From Mycobacterium barrassiae (GTDB lineage: Bacteria; Actinomycetota; Actinomycetes; Mycobacteriales; Mycobacteriaceae), in contig NZ_JACKUK010000036.1 of assembly GCF_025822765.1 (NCBI RefSeq), positions 108,312-172,311 of the forward strand: 64,000 bases of DNA, written 5' to 3'. Of this stretch, positions 49,904-57,815 are shown in pieces. The position numbers and the translations under genes were made by a program. A model generated the notes under the pieces. The model was not told the origin of the DNA. It did not search any database and worked only from the letters and a program-made list of their open reading frames with translations. Numbering within the stretch: the stretch's first letter is position 1; each line of letters begins with the position of its first letter.

Positions 49904-51031
49904 TTACGAGTTCCTCGATGCTGCAAGGCTTTTGACACGCGCACCGATCCAGCTACGGAAGGATCGGCGCTGAGACCCGTTAACCGATGGTTGCGCCACC
50001 TGCTCAGGGCGCGAAGTCAGGCCCACGCCGGTAATCATCTCGACCACGCGATCGCAGTCGAGCGCGGACCGAAAGGAGTTCTCGCCGTCTAATCGGCCCA
50101 TCTTGATGCTGTTGGCGAAGTAGTCGATCTGTGCCGAGTATTCCTCTCCGCGAAGGTAATACCAGACCTCTTCGGTGAGGTCCGTGGTGTAACGGATCGT
50201 CCACCCCTTCGTAATGTCGGGTAGCGAGGGGTGGACGTCACGAAGATAGATCTGGCATTCCTGTCGGTCGGCCACGACACGGCCGTTCGTCCCCCACACG
50301 GAGATCTTCGTCGACATTTTTCGAAAGCTCTCGTCGCTCCAATTGACGCACAACTGGCCGCTCGCGCCGCCAGCATAACGCAGTGTGCAATACACCTCGT
50401 CGTCGACGTCGCGCGAGAAGATGCTATGGCGGACAACGCCGTCGACCGATCTCGGAACTTCGCCGACGACGAAGTTGGTCAGGTCGATCGCATGGCACGC
50501 GTAGTCGTACAGCGCTCCGCCACCTTCGGCCTTCACCCCGCGCCACGTACTTCCCTTTGCGCGGAGAACCACTGGACCGTATGCCTCCACGCGCACGTGG
50601 TGCACACGTCCGAGCCCACCCGACGCGACAATCCGTGCCGCCTCCTGGAACGCACCAATGAAACGATTGTGGTATCCGACCTGCGTGACAACCCGCTCGC
50701 GTTCGGCTAGCGCCACCAACCGCTCGCCGTCCTTGACGTCGAGGACGAACGGCTTCTCGCAGAAGACGTGCATTCCGCGCGTAAGAGCCTTTTCGACCAT
50801 CGGTGCATGCAGCTTGGATGGGACAGCGACGACGACTGCCTCGGCGTTCGTCTGGGTAAGCATCCGGTCGAAGTCGTCGTAGCAGTCCACGCCGGTGTAC
50901 TTGGCGAGGACATCGCGCACATAACCTGTGGAATCACAGACACCAACCACGTTCAGGTCCGGGTGCATACGGAGGATGGCCAGGTGGGACAGACCCATCT
51001 TGCCGAGGCCGACGATCGTTGTCCGAATCAT
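49904..51031 (-). CDS. Gfo/Idh/MocA-family dehydrogenase (copy 1)
   Basis: A 375-residue NAD(P)-dependent sugar dehydrogenase. It has the N-terminal IVGLGKMG Rossmann motif, CEKPF (the family EKP catalytic-Lys motif) and GGALYDYACHAID for the substrate side. The ATG at 51031 is chosen because GAGAGG lies 8 nt upstream; the GTG at 51040 falls in that ribosome-binding site. It is in an operon with an epimerase and a second Gfo/Idh gene, suggesting oxidation/epimerisation of a nucleotide sugar. Confidence 0.88.
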   Translation of the reverse strand: MIRTTIVGLGKMGLSHLAILRMHPDLNVVGVCDSTGYVRDVLAKYTGVDCYDDFDRMLTQTNAEAVVVAVPSKLHAPMVEKALTRGMHVFCEKPFVLDVKDGERLVALAERERVVTQVGYHNRFIGAFQEAARIVASGGLGRVHHVRVEAYGPVVLRAKGSTWRGVKAEGGGALYDYACHAIDLTNFVVGEVPRSVDGVVRHSIFSRDVDDEVYCTLRYAGGASGQLCVNWSDESFRKMSTKISVWGTNGRVVADRQECQIYLRDVHPSLPDITKGWTIRYTTDLTEEVWYYLRGEEYSAQIDYFANSIKMGRLDGENSFRSALDCDRVVEMITGVGLTSRPEQVAQPSVNGSQRRSFRSWIGARVKSLAASRNS

Positions 51032-51047
51032 CGCTTGCACCTCTCAC

Positions 51048-52142
51048 TCACGCCGGACCTCCATTCACAGGCGCGTCGAAACCGGCAAAGCGCAGCCATC
51101 GTCCCGCAGCGGCCATCAACTCGTGAAACGGTTCAAGCTGCATCTCGGGATAACGGCGCCCGAACGCATTCGCCGGCAACTTGTGCTTTGTCCCCTGAAC
51201 CCACCACAGGTTCTTCTCGACGGTTGGCGATGGCTCGATTCGCTGCGGCTCGCTGATCGGCGGCACGAGCCGCTCTTTCAGCTGCTGTTTGAGCCGCGAT
51301 CTGGTCTCAGCCGGAATGCGGCGCTTGATCGCCATGGCAGGCGCGGTTTCGCGAAGGTCGAGCACCCGCCGCATCAAGCTTTTCCGGATCGCGGAATCGG
51401 GTAGCCGGTGTATTGTCCGCTCGTCGACACCGACTTCATGCGCAATTGCTCGGTAATAGTCGGCCCAACAGTGTGTTTCGATGTCCGAGACGTTGAAGAC
51501 TCCCGACTCGATCTTGTCAGTGCGCGCGAGTTGAACCAGGTGCCGGATCAAGTTGTCCACATGGATCAGATTGCAGATTCCGTTGCCGTCGTTGAACAGG
51601 TAGGCGGTGCCGTCGACCAAGGCGCGCGCAGGACCTACCAGCCATCCCGACCCCGGTCCCCAGATCAGTCCGGGGCGCAGGATAACCGCTTTCACCGGCC
51701 CGTCCGACTGCAGGCGTAACCACGCTTCTGCAGCCGCTTTCTCCCTTCCGTACTGCATCCAATGCTGGCCATCCGGAACGGAATCCTCCTCGAGGTCAGG
51801 CGCTTCCGCTCTGCCGAATACCTCTGCCGAACTCATGTGAACCAGTATGGGAACCTCTGCTTCACGGCAGGCGTGGTGAATGGTTTGCACATCCCCGACG
51901 ATGCGTTCGTCGTCGCCCATCGTCAGGTTCACGGCCATACCGCATCCCTTCAGCAAGGGCACCAGCGATGTCGTGTCGCTCGCGGACCCGCGCACCGTTC
52001 GAACGCCATACCGCGCTAAGCGTCCCTGGCTGCGCCACGATCTCACGATCGGTACCAGCTGCAATTCGCCTAGAAGCTCGGCCTGTTCGATGAGGCGTGA
52101 TCCGACATATCCCCCGGCTCCGATGACCGCGATGGGCTTCAT
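51048..52142 (-). CDS. NAD-dependent epimerase/dehydratase-like protein
   Basis: A 364-residue extended-SDR protein. It has VIGAGGYVGSRLIE at the N-terminus, YGREK as the catalytic Yx3K motif (preceded by VHMSSAEVFG) and LRPGLIWGPGSGW. A C-terminal extension of about 90 residues is basic and unlike typical epimerases. Coupled by ATGA to the upstream Gfo/Idh gene and 16 bp from the downstream one. The GGYVG motif replaces the usual GGxGF(I/L)G with little change. Confidence 0.85.
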   Translation of the reverse strand: MKPIAVIGAGGYVGSRLIEQAELLGELQLVPIVRSWRSQGRLARYGVRTVRGSASDTTSLVPLLKGCGMAVNLTMGDDERIVGDVQTIHHACREAEVPILVHMSSAEVFGRAEAPDLEEDSVPDGQHWMQYGREKAAAEAWLRLQSDGPVKAVILRPGLIWGPGSGWLVGPARALVDGTAYLFNDGNGICNLIHVDNLIRHLVQLARTDKIESGVFNVSDIETHCWADYYRAIAHEVGVDERTIHRLPDSAIRKSLMRRVLDLRETAPAMAIKRRIPAETRSRLKQQLKERLVPPISEPQRIEPSPTVEKNLWWVQGTKHKLPANAFGRRYPEMQLEPFHELMAAAGRWLRFAGFDAPVNGGPA

Positions 52143-53227
52143 ACCGCTCGCGATCCTTTCCAGTGCTTCGTACGCGCCGCGACCTGTTCAGCTTCCGGCA
52201 ACCAGGAACATTCGATGGGTTCAGCGATCTCATAGGCTCTCGCCATCGCCGCTTGCACGTTAGCCGCCTGGGCCCCGGTTACCGGGAAAGGCTCGCCATA
52301 CGCAATGCAGCGAAGCATCGCGGTCAATTGCACTTCGAAGCAGACGTTGTAGTTGACGGGCCGCACGCGTTTTCCTCCGCTACGCACCATGTCCGCCGGC
52401 CAGTCCGTTTTGGCGGGCATCAGCATCCAACCCTCGCGTGTCCTACGCCGATAGGTTCGGATCTCGTCCAGATCGATCAGGACCTCCCCGGCACTCCCCC
52501 AGATCCGCAATCCGTTGTTCAGCGGATACTCCCAACTGACGTGCATGGTCCCGCGTGCGCGTGGAAATGCCAACTCCAGAATCGAATTCGTCTCGACCCC
52601 TCCGACCAGACTGTCATCGAACGCGCGCTCCACCACGGGATCACCGAAGATCCAACTCAACTGATCGAGAACGTGCACACCTTTGTCGAGAAGCGCACCA
52701 CCGCCCGACTTTTCACGCCTGAAGGCCGCGTCGGTCGTGACCGGCCAACCGTAAGTGCCACCCTCGCGATAGGTGAACTGCAGCTGATCGCCGAGTTCCC
52801 CGCTAGCCACCAACTTCGCGACATCGGCAAAACTCGCGTAAAACCGCCTGGTGTAAGCCACACCGAGAACTCGACCCGCCCGGTCCGCAGCTGCATTCAT
52901 CCTGTCGGCATCAACCATCGTTGTGGTCATTGGCTTTTCGCACAACACGTGGCAACCATGATCGAATGCAGCGACCGCATGGTCGGCGTGCAAGCCAGCG
53001 GGCGAAGTGATCATCGCCAGGTCATACGAACCGGCCGCAAAGGCGGTACCGCACTCGGGGTAGTACGTCGCTTGTTTGAATTCGGCAGCTATTCGTTTTC
53101 CCCGCGACTCGTCTGGGTCCACTACGCCGGTGACTCGTACTGCGCCGAGTTTCTCGAGACGACGCAGCGCTGGACGGTAGTGCTCATCGACGACTGCCCC
53201 GGCGCCAACCAATAGCCCCTCGATCAT
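52139..53227 (-). CDS. Gfo/Idh/MocA-family dehydrogenase (copy 2)
   Basis: A 362-residue dehydrogenase with LLVGAGAVVDEHYRPAL as the Rossmann start, CEKPM, and GGALLDKGVHVLDQLSWIFGDP. ATG 53227 is preferred (AAAGG 8 nt upstream) over the longer frame. It leads the minus operon 53227-49032 and has low similarity to copy 1 beyond family motifs, so the two likely act on different intermediates. Its upstream region (53228-53370, 143 bp) runs up to copy B of the 27-bp repeat and must hold the operon promoter; no clear -35/-10 is seen. Confidence 0.87.
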   Translation of the reverse strand: MIEGLLVGAGAVVDEHYRPALRRLEKLGAVRVTGVVDPDESRGKRIAAEFKQATYYPECGTAFAAGSYDLAMITSPAGLHADHAVAAFDHGCHVLCEKPMTTTMVDADRMNAAADRAGRVLGVAYTRRFYASFADVAKLVASGELGDQLQFTYREGGTYGWPVTTDAAFRREKSGGGALLDKGVHVLDQLSWIFGDPVVERAFDDSLVGGVETNSILELAFPRARGTMHVSWEYPLNNGLRIWGSAGEVLIDLDEIRTYRRRTREGWMLMPAKTDWPADMVRSGGKRVRPVNYNVCFEVQLTAMLRCIAYGEPFPVTGAQAANVQAAMARAYEIAEPIECSWLPEAEQVAARTKHWKGSRAV

Positions 53228-53370
53228 CGACTGCCTTTCAATCCAGATTGGAGTGCCCCGCCCAAGCCGGCCCGCCTGCAAGGTTAGTGAGGACTTGCAA
53301 TTGTCTCGTGTAGTTGATGAATTGTGACGAATTTGCGGAGGCGGTCCGGACTCGGGGCGGCCCCCGGCTA

Positions 53371-53397
53371 CTCAGACCACCGGATAACTCGCGGTCG
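53371..53397. repeat. 27-bp direct repeat, copy B (segment boundary, right)
   Basis: Identical to 31980-32006. Here it is the natural 3' end of the EEP gene: one base past its stop, the stop, and its last seven codons (T-A-S-Y-P-V-V). This marks copy B as the ancestral site and copy A as the duplicate. Confidence 0.95.
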
Positions 53398-54355
53398 GGT
53401 CGACCGGGACGTCGATGACCGTTGCAAGCCCACGGTGGTCGGAGCCGGGCAGCGCGACGGTCTGCGCCGTGGACGCGGAACAGTTGTAGACCAGCACGTG
53501 GTCGATGCCGACCACCGGCCTGCGCCAGGACTTGCTCGGATAGGTGAGGGTCAGCCCGGCGCCAGCCTGTTCACCCGCGTCGCGGTAGCCCTCGGCAAGA
53601 AGCTTGCGGAACGGCTGCATGTCGAGGGTCGAGTTGAAATCGCCTGCCACGATCACCGCACCCGAGCCCGCCTCGCGAGACACCTCGCGCAACGTGACCG
53701 GAAAGTGGGCGAGGTCGTCGCGGAAGTAGTGCAGCGACTGCACCCATGGTGCGGCAAGGTGTACCGCCACGACGGACGTCGGGAACATCACCCCCGGGAT
53801 CTGAATCCGCGCTCGCAGCATCGGCATCTGGTAACCGTCGATGCGCGCGGAGTCGATGATCGGATATCTGCTCCACACCCCTATTCCGGAACTCGACGCT
53901 CCGGGGTTGAGCACGCGGTACGGGAAGGTCGCGTCCAGTCCCGCCGAGGACAGGCCCGTCGCAGCTTCCGGTGTCAACTCCTGGATCACCAGCACATCGG
54001 CCGTCGTGCTGGCCATTTCGGTGACAGCACGCGGATCTGCGCTTCCGAAGCCAAGATTGGCCGTCACCACTCTGACGGCGACACTCGGCACGCCCACCTT
54101 CTCGGGTCCGATGAAGCGCGGCAGCTGGACGGCGATCATCACCACGCACAGCGGGGCGGCGACGATCGTCAGCACCCAGCGCCGCGCTATGACGAACATG
54201 AAGAGCGCGATCAGACTCGCGACGGTCAGGTACGGCGCCGCCGCAGCAACGACGAGCACGACATCATTGGTCACCGGCAGGTAGCGCGCCACCAACCCCG
54301 CCGCCCCGACTGCCAATGCGAGCAAGCCGAGAACGGTCACGAACAACCGAATCAT
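53372..54355 (-). CDS. Endonuclease/exonuclease/phosphatase (EEP)-family membrane protein
   Basis: A 327-residue protein with three N-terminal membrane helices (within residues 1-85) and an extracytoplasmic EEP domain. Active-site blocks are VTANLGFG, VIQELTPEA (metal-binding Glu), VVAGDFNST (DxN), GIDHVLV and GSDHRGL (catalytic His). It is a phosphodiesterase or nuclease by fold; the membrane anchor suggests a lipid or nucleotide phosphodiester substrate. It follows fgd1 by 28 bp in the same direction. The 3' end is copy B of the 27-bp repeat. Confidence 0.85.
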   Translation of the reverse strand: MIRLFVTVLGLLALAVGAAGLVARYLPVTNDVVLVVAAAAPYLTVASLIALFMFVIARRWVLTIVAAPLCVVMIAVQLPRFIGPEKVGVPSVAVRVVTANLGFGSADPRAVTEMASTTADVLVIQELTPEAATGLSSAGLDATFPYRVLNPGASSSGIGVWSRYPIIDSARIDGYQMPMLRARIQIPGVMFPTSVVAVHLAAPWVQSLHYFRDDLAHFPVTLREVSREAGSGAVIVAGDFNSTLDMQPFRKLLAEGYRDAGEQAGAGLTLTYPSKSWRRPVVGIDHVLVYNCSASTAQTVALPGSDHRGLATVIDVPVDPTASYPVV

Positions 54356-54383
54356 GCTGCGCTGGTGGCGTTTGGCGACCTAC

Positions 54384-55394
54384 TCAGCCGAGGCGCCGAA
54401 GTCGGGGCTCCAGGTCCTTCTGGAACAGCTCGAGGAAACGGCGCTGATCGTGGCGGGGATCATGGAACACCAGGTGATTCAGACCCCACTTGACGTACTG
54501 CCCGACCATCTCGACGGCTTCGTCGGGATCCGATGAGACGATCCAGCGCTTGGCGACCTGCTCGATCGGCAGCTCATTGGCGGCCTTCTCCATCTCGATG
54601 GGGTCGTTGATGCTGTGCTTCTGCTCGGCGGTCAGCGAAAGCGGCGCCCAGAACCGGGTGTTCTCCAACGCCAGCTTCGGATCGGGATCGTAGGAGATCT
54701 TGATCTCGATCATCCGATCGATGCTGTCCGGATCGCGGTCGGCGGCCTGCGCCCCCTCGATGACCGCAGGGATGAGCTTGTCCTTGTACAGCTCCTCCCC
54801 CTTGCCCGACGTACAGATGAGGCCGTCGCCTGCCCGACCCGCGTACTTCGCGACCTGCGGGCCGCCTGCGGCGATGTAGATGGGGATGCCGCCCTCGGGA
54901 ACGTCGTAGATCGAGGCGCCCTTGGTGTGGTAGTAGTCGCCCTCGAAGTCGACGCGGTCACCGAGCCACAGTTCGCGCATGAGCCTGATGGACTCGCGCA
55001 GACGGGCGTAACGCTCCTTGAACTCCGGCCAGTCGCCCTCGTATCCGGTCGCGATCTCGTTGAGCGCCTCACCGGTGCCCACCCCAAGGAAGATGCGGTC
55101 GGGATACAGACACCCCATGGTGGCGAAGGCCTGGGCGATGACCGCCGGGTTGTAGCGGAACGTCGGCGTCAACACCGACGTGCCGAGGAACAGGCGCTCA
55201 GTGCGCTCACCGACCGCGGTGATCCAGGCGAGCGAGAACGGCGCGTGGCCCCCCTCATGGCGCCACGGCTGGAAGTGGTCGCTGACGGTTGCGCTGTCCA
55301 TGCCGTGCGCTTCGGCGGCGACACCGAGTTCGACGAGTTCGCGAGGGTCGAATTGCTCGGCCGACGCCTTATATCCGAGTTTGAGTTCAGGCAC
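54384..55394 (-). CDS. fgd1: F420-dependent glucose-6-phosphate dehydrogenase Fgd1
   Basis: Fgd1 oxidises glucose-6-phosphate and reduces cofactor F420, the electron source for many mycobacterial F420 enzymes and for activation of nitroimidazole drugs. The 336-residue product equals the M. tuberculosis length. Fgd signatures include [39 protein letters not shown] and [19 protein letters not shown]. The GTG at 55394 has AGAAAGGA upstream. The frame is open far upstream but without homology. It is the right-hand conserved neighbour of the polysaccharide locus. Confidence 0.95.
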   Translation of the reverse strand: MPELKLGYKASAEQFDPRELVELGVAAEAHGMDSATVSDHFQPWRHEGGHAPFSLAWITAVGERTERLFLGTSVLTPTFRYNPAVIAQAFATMGCLYPDRIFLGVGTGEALNEIATGYEGDWPEFKERYARLRESIRLMRELWLGDRVDFEGDYYHTKGASIYDVPEGGIPIYIAAGGPQVAKYAGRAGDGLICTSGKGEELYKDKLIPAVIEGAQAADRDPDSIDRMIEIKISYDPDPKLALENTRFWAPLSLTAEQKHSINDPIEMEKAANELPIEQVAKRWIVSSDPDEAVEMVGQYVKWGLNHLVFHDPRHDQRRFLELFQKDLEPRLRRLG

Positions 55395-55417
55395 GTTTTC
55401 CTTTCTACCCTGATGCT

Positions 55418-55423
55418 TAGACT
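55418..55423 (+). promoter_or_regulatory. Leaderless-type -10 box (TAGACT) for the metallo-beta-lactamase-fold gene
   Basis: TAGACT ends 7 nt before ATG 55431, which favours that start over the ATG at 55413. Confidence 0.45.
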
Positions 55424-55430
55424 CACCGAT

Positions 55431-56177
55431 ATGGCAGTAGCCCTGGAGGCCATCACCGACAGCGTCCACTTCGCGTACACCGACCTCGTCAACTGGACCC
55501 TGGTCACCGACGGGGACGGGGTCATGCTGATCGATGCGGGATTCCCCGGCAGCCGAGATGACGTGCTCGCGTCGCTGAGGCAGCTGGGCTTCGGTGTCGA
55601 CGACCTCCGCGCGATCCTGTTGACGCACGCGCACATCGACCACTTCGGTTCGGCGATCTGGTTCGCGAAAACACATGGCACACCTGTGTATTGCCATGCC
55701 GCGGAGGTCGGCCACTCCAAGCGGGAGTACCTGGAGCAGGCCTCGCCGGTCGACATCGCCAAACACATCTGGCAGCCCCGTTACCTCACGTGGTCCGTGG
55801 CGATCAGCCGGAAGGGCGCGTTGACCCGAGAGGGCATCCCGACCACGCAGGCACTGACCGAGGAGGTCGCCGCCCGGCTTCCCGGTGCACCGGCGGCGAT
55901 TCCCACGCCCGGTCATACCGGCGGCCACTGCTCGTTCGTGGTGGACGGCGTGCTGGTCGCGGGCGATGCCCTGGTGACCGGCCACCCGTTGGCGCCCCGC
56001 AGCGGGCCGCAACTGCTGCCCAAGTTGTTCAACCACGACGAGGCGGGGTGCGTCCGCAGTCTGGCCGCGCTGGGCCTGCTGGACACCGACGTGCTGCTGC
56101 CGGGGCACGGGCCGGTGTGGCGGGGGGCGATGCGGGAGGCGGCTGAGCAGGCTCGAGCTCAAGCAAGGGTGTTGTAG
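55431..56177 (+). CDS. Metallo-beta-lactamase-fold hydrolase
   Basis: A 248-residue cytoplasmic hydrolase with [10 protein letters not shown] (about 62-71, the HxHxDH metal motif), PGHTGGHC and VAGDALVTG, plus LLPGHGP near the C-terminus. It is divergent from fgd1, as its homologue Rv0406c is in M. tuberculosis. Glyoxalase-II-like or other thioester/lactone hydrolysis is possible. Its 3' end overlaps the next gene by 19 bp. Confidence 0.87.
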   Translation: MAVALEAITDSVHFAYTDLVNWTLVTDGDGVMLIDAGFPGSRDDVLASLRQLGFGVDDLRAILLTHAHIDHFGSAIWFAKTHGTPVYCHAAEVGHSKREYLEQASPVDIAKHIWQPRYLTWSVAISRKGALTREGIPTTQALTEEVAARLPGAPAAIPTPGHTGGHCSFVVDGVLVAGDALVTGHPLAPRSGPQLLPKLFNHDEAGCVRSLAALGLLDTDVLLPGHGPVWRGAMREAAEQARAQARVL

Positions 56178-56455
56178 CCGAGCAGGAACAGTGCGGTCAG
56201 GCACAGGCCGCAGGCCACCACGACGGTGGGCATCAGGATCATGCTGTCGAGCTCGTCGTCGTCGAGCACATCGCCCTCGAAGCGACCGAACAGCACCTTC
56301 GCGATACCGGTCCTGCGGAAGGCATGCACCATCACCCGCACTGGTCTGGTCTCACGTCTGCGGCCGAAGAACACGCGCGAGGCCAGGCCGAGGACCACGA
56401 TCAACGCAGCGGAAGCCAGGAGCAACCACCCGACCGCTGTCTGAGACAAGGACAT
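56159..56455 (-). CDS. Small membrane protein, function unknown
   Basis: A 98-residue protein with two hydrophobic segments ([21 protein letters not shown] at about 10-30 and the C-terminal [17 protein letters not shown]). Between them is a basic/acidic loop ([20 protein letters not shown]). The ATG at 56455 (MSLSQTAVG) has GGGGTGG upstream and is preferred to the longer frame, whose N-terminus lacks sense. It overlaps the lactamase-fold gene tail to tail. Confidence 0.65.
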   Translation of the reverse strand: MSLSQTAVGWLLLASAALIVVLGLASRVFFGRRRETRPVRVMVHAFRRTGIAKVLFGRFEGDVLDDDELDSMILMPTVVVACGLCLTALFLLGYNTLA

Positions 56456-56477
56456 CTCCACCCCCGCGGGGGCCAGC

Positions 56478-57815
56478 CTATAGGCCAAGATGGTCGCGCA
56501 GCGTATGCCCTGAGTATTCGGTGCGGAACGTGCCACGCTCCTGGAGCAACGGGACGACGCTCTCGACGAACTCGTCCAGGCCCCGCGGAGTCAGGTGCGG
56601 CACCAAGATGAATCCGTCACAGGCATCCGACTGCACGTGGAGGTCGATCTCTTCGGCGACCTGTGCGGCCGTGCCGACGAACTGCTGCCGGCTGGTAACG
56701 GCGATGACCAATTCGCGGATGGACAGGTTGTCCGCCTCGGCGCGTGCACGCCACGCGGCAGCCACGGCCTTTGGATCACCGTGGCGCACCCGGCCCTGGC
56801 TGATGGTCGGATCGTCGGCCGGTTCGACATCGGGCAGCGGCCCGTCGGGGTCGTAGGTAGACAGGTCGCGCTGCCACACCTGTTCGAGCATTGCGATCGC
56901 GGTCTGGGGACTGACCTGCTGGCGGCGGATCTCGCGGGCCTTCTCCGCCGCCTCCGCCGCCGTGTCACCGAGCACGAACGTGGCCGCTGGAAAAACCTTG
57001 AGCCGGTCGGGGTCTCGTCCGTACGACGCGGCGCGGCTCTTGACATCGGCGTAATAGGCCTGGCCGGCCTCCAACGACGAGTGCATGGTGAACGCGGCGT
57101 CGGCGTACTTGGCCAGGAACGCCCGCCCGTCGTCGGAGTCGCCGGCCTGCAGCAGGACGGGATGTCCCTGCGGTGCGGGCGGCAGGGTAGCGACCCCGCG
57201 TACGTCGAACTGTGGCCCGCGATGCTCGACAACGCGAATACGGCTGGGGTCGACGAAGATTCCGTTCTCCCGATCCGCGACGACGGCATCCGATGACCAG
57301 CTGTCCCAGAACTCACGCGCGACCGTGACGAACTCCTCGGCCCGCTTGTATCTCTCCGAGTGGTCGAGGAACCCGCCCCTGCGGAAGTTCTCGCCGGTGA
57401 ACGCGTCCGACGACGTGACCATGTTCCAGCCGGCCCGGCCATCGGACAGATGGTCCAGCGACGCGAATTGCCTTGCCACCTCGAACGGTTCGTTGAACGT
57501 CGTGTTGATGGTCCCGGTCAGACCGAGCCGCTCGGTGACTCCCGCCAGCGCGGCGAGCACCGTGAACGTGTCGGGTCGGCCGACGACGTCGAGGTCGTGG
57601 ATGAGCCCGCGATGTTCACGCAGCCGAAGGCCCTCGGCGAGAAAGAAGAAGTCGAACAGCCCCCGCTCGGCGGTCTGCGCCAGATGCACGAACGAGTCGA
57701 ATTCGATCTGACTGCCCGATTCGGGGCTCGACCAGACCGTGGTGCTGTTGACGCCAGGAAAATGCGCGGCCAGGTGGATCTGCTTGCGCTCTTTGCCTTC
57801 TCTACGCTTGGTCAT
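56478..57815 (-). CDS. Luciferase-like FMN monooxygenase, NtaA/SnaA/DszA type (1)
   Basis: A 445-residue FMNH2-dependent monooxygenase of the NtaA/SnaA/DszA group. It has QIHLAAHFPGVNSTTVW, AERGLFDFFFLAEG, the SLDHLSDGRAGWNMVTSS signature, and the family spacing of catalytic loops. Such enzymes oxidise sulfones, amines or chelators and need a separate flavin reductase; none is encoded next to it. ATG 57815 is preferred (AGGTGGGG just upstream). It is the last gene of a four-gene ATGA-coupled operon. Confidence 0.88.
   Translation of the reverse strand: MTKRREGKERKQIHLAAHFPGVNSTTVWSSPESGSQIEFDSFVHLAQTAERGLFDFFFLAEGLRLREHRGLIHDLDVVGRPDTFTVLAALAGVTERLGLTGTINTTFNEPFEVARQFASLDHLSDGRAGWNMVTSSDAFTGENFRRGGFLDHSERYKRAEEFVTVAREFWDSWSSDAVVADRENGIFVDPSRIRVVEHRGPQFDVRGVATLPPAPQGHPVLLQAGDSDDGRAFLAKYADAAFTMHSSLEAGQAYYADVKSRAASYGRDPDRLKVFPAATFVLGDTAAEAAEKAREIRRQQVSPQTAIAMLEQVWQRDLSTYDPDGPLPDVEPADDPTISQGRVRHGDPKAVAAAWRARAEADNLSIRELVIAVTSRQQFVGTAAQVAEEIDLHVQSDACDGFILVPHLTPRGLDEFVESVVPLLQERGTFRTEYSGHTLRDHLGL

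Noticed and set aside
31980-53397. The cassette as a prophage or integrative element with its own recombinase
   Set aside because: No integrase, excisionase, transposase or phage gene is present between the repeats; only the repeat structure supports mobility, so no such element is claimed.
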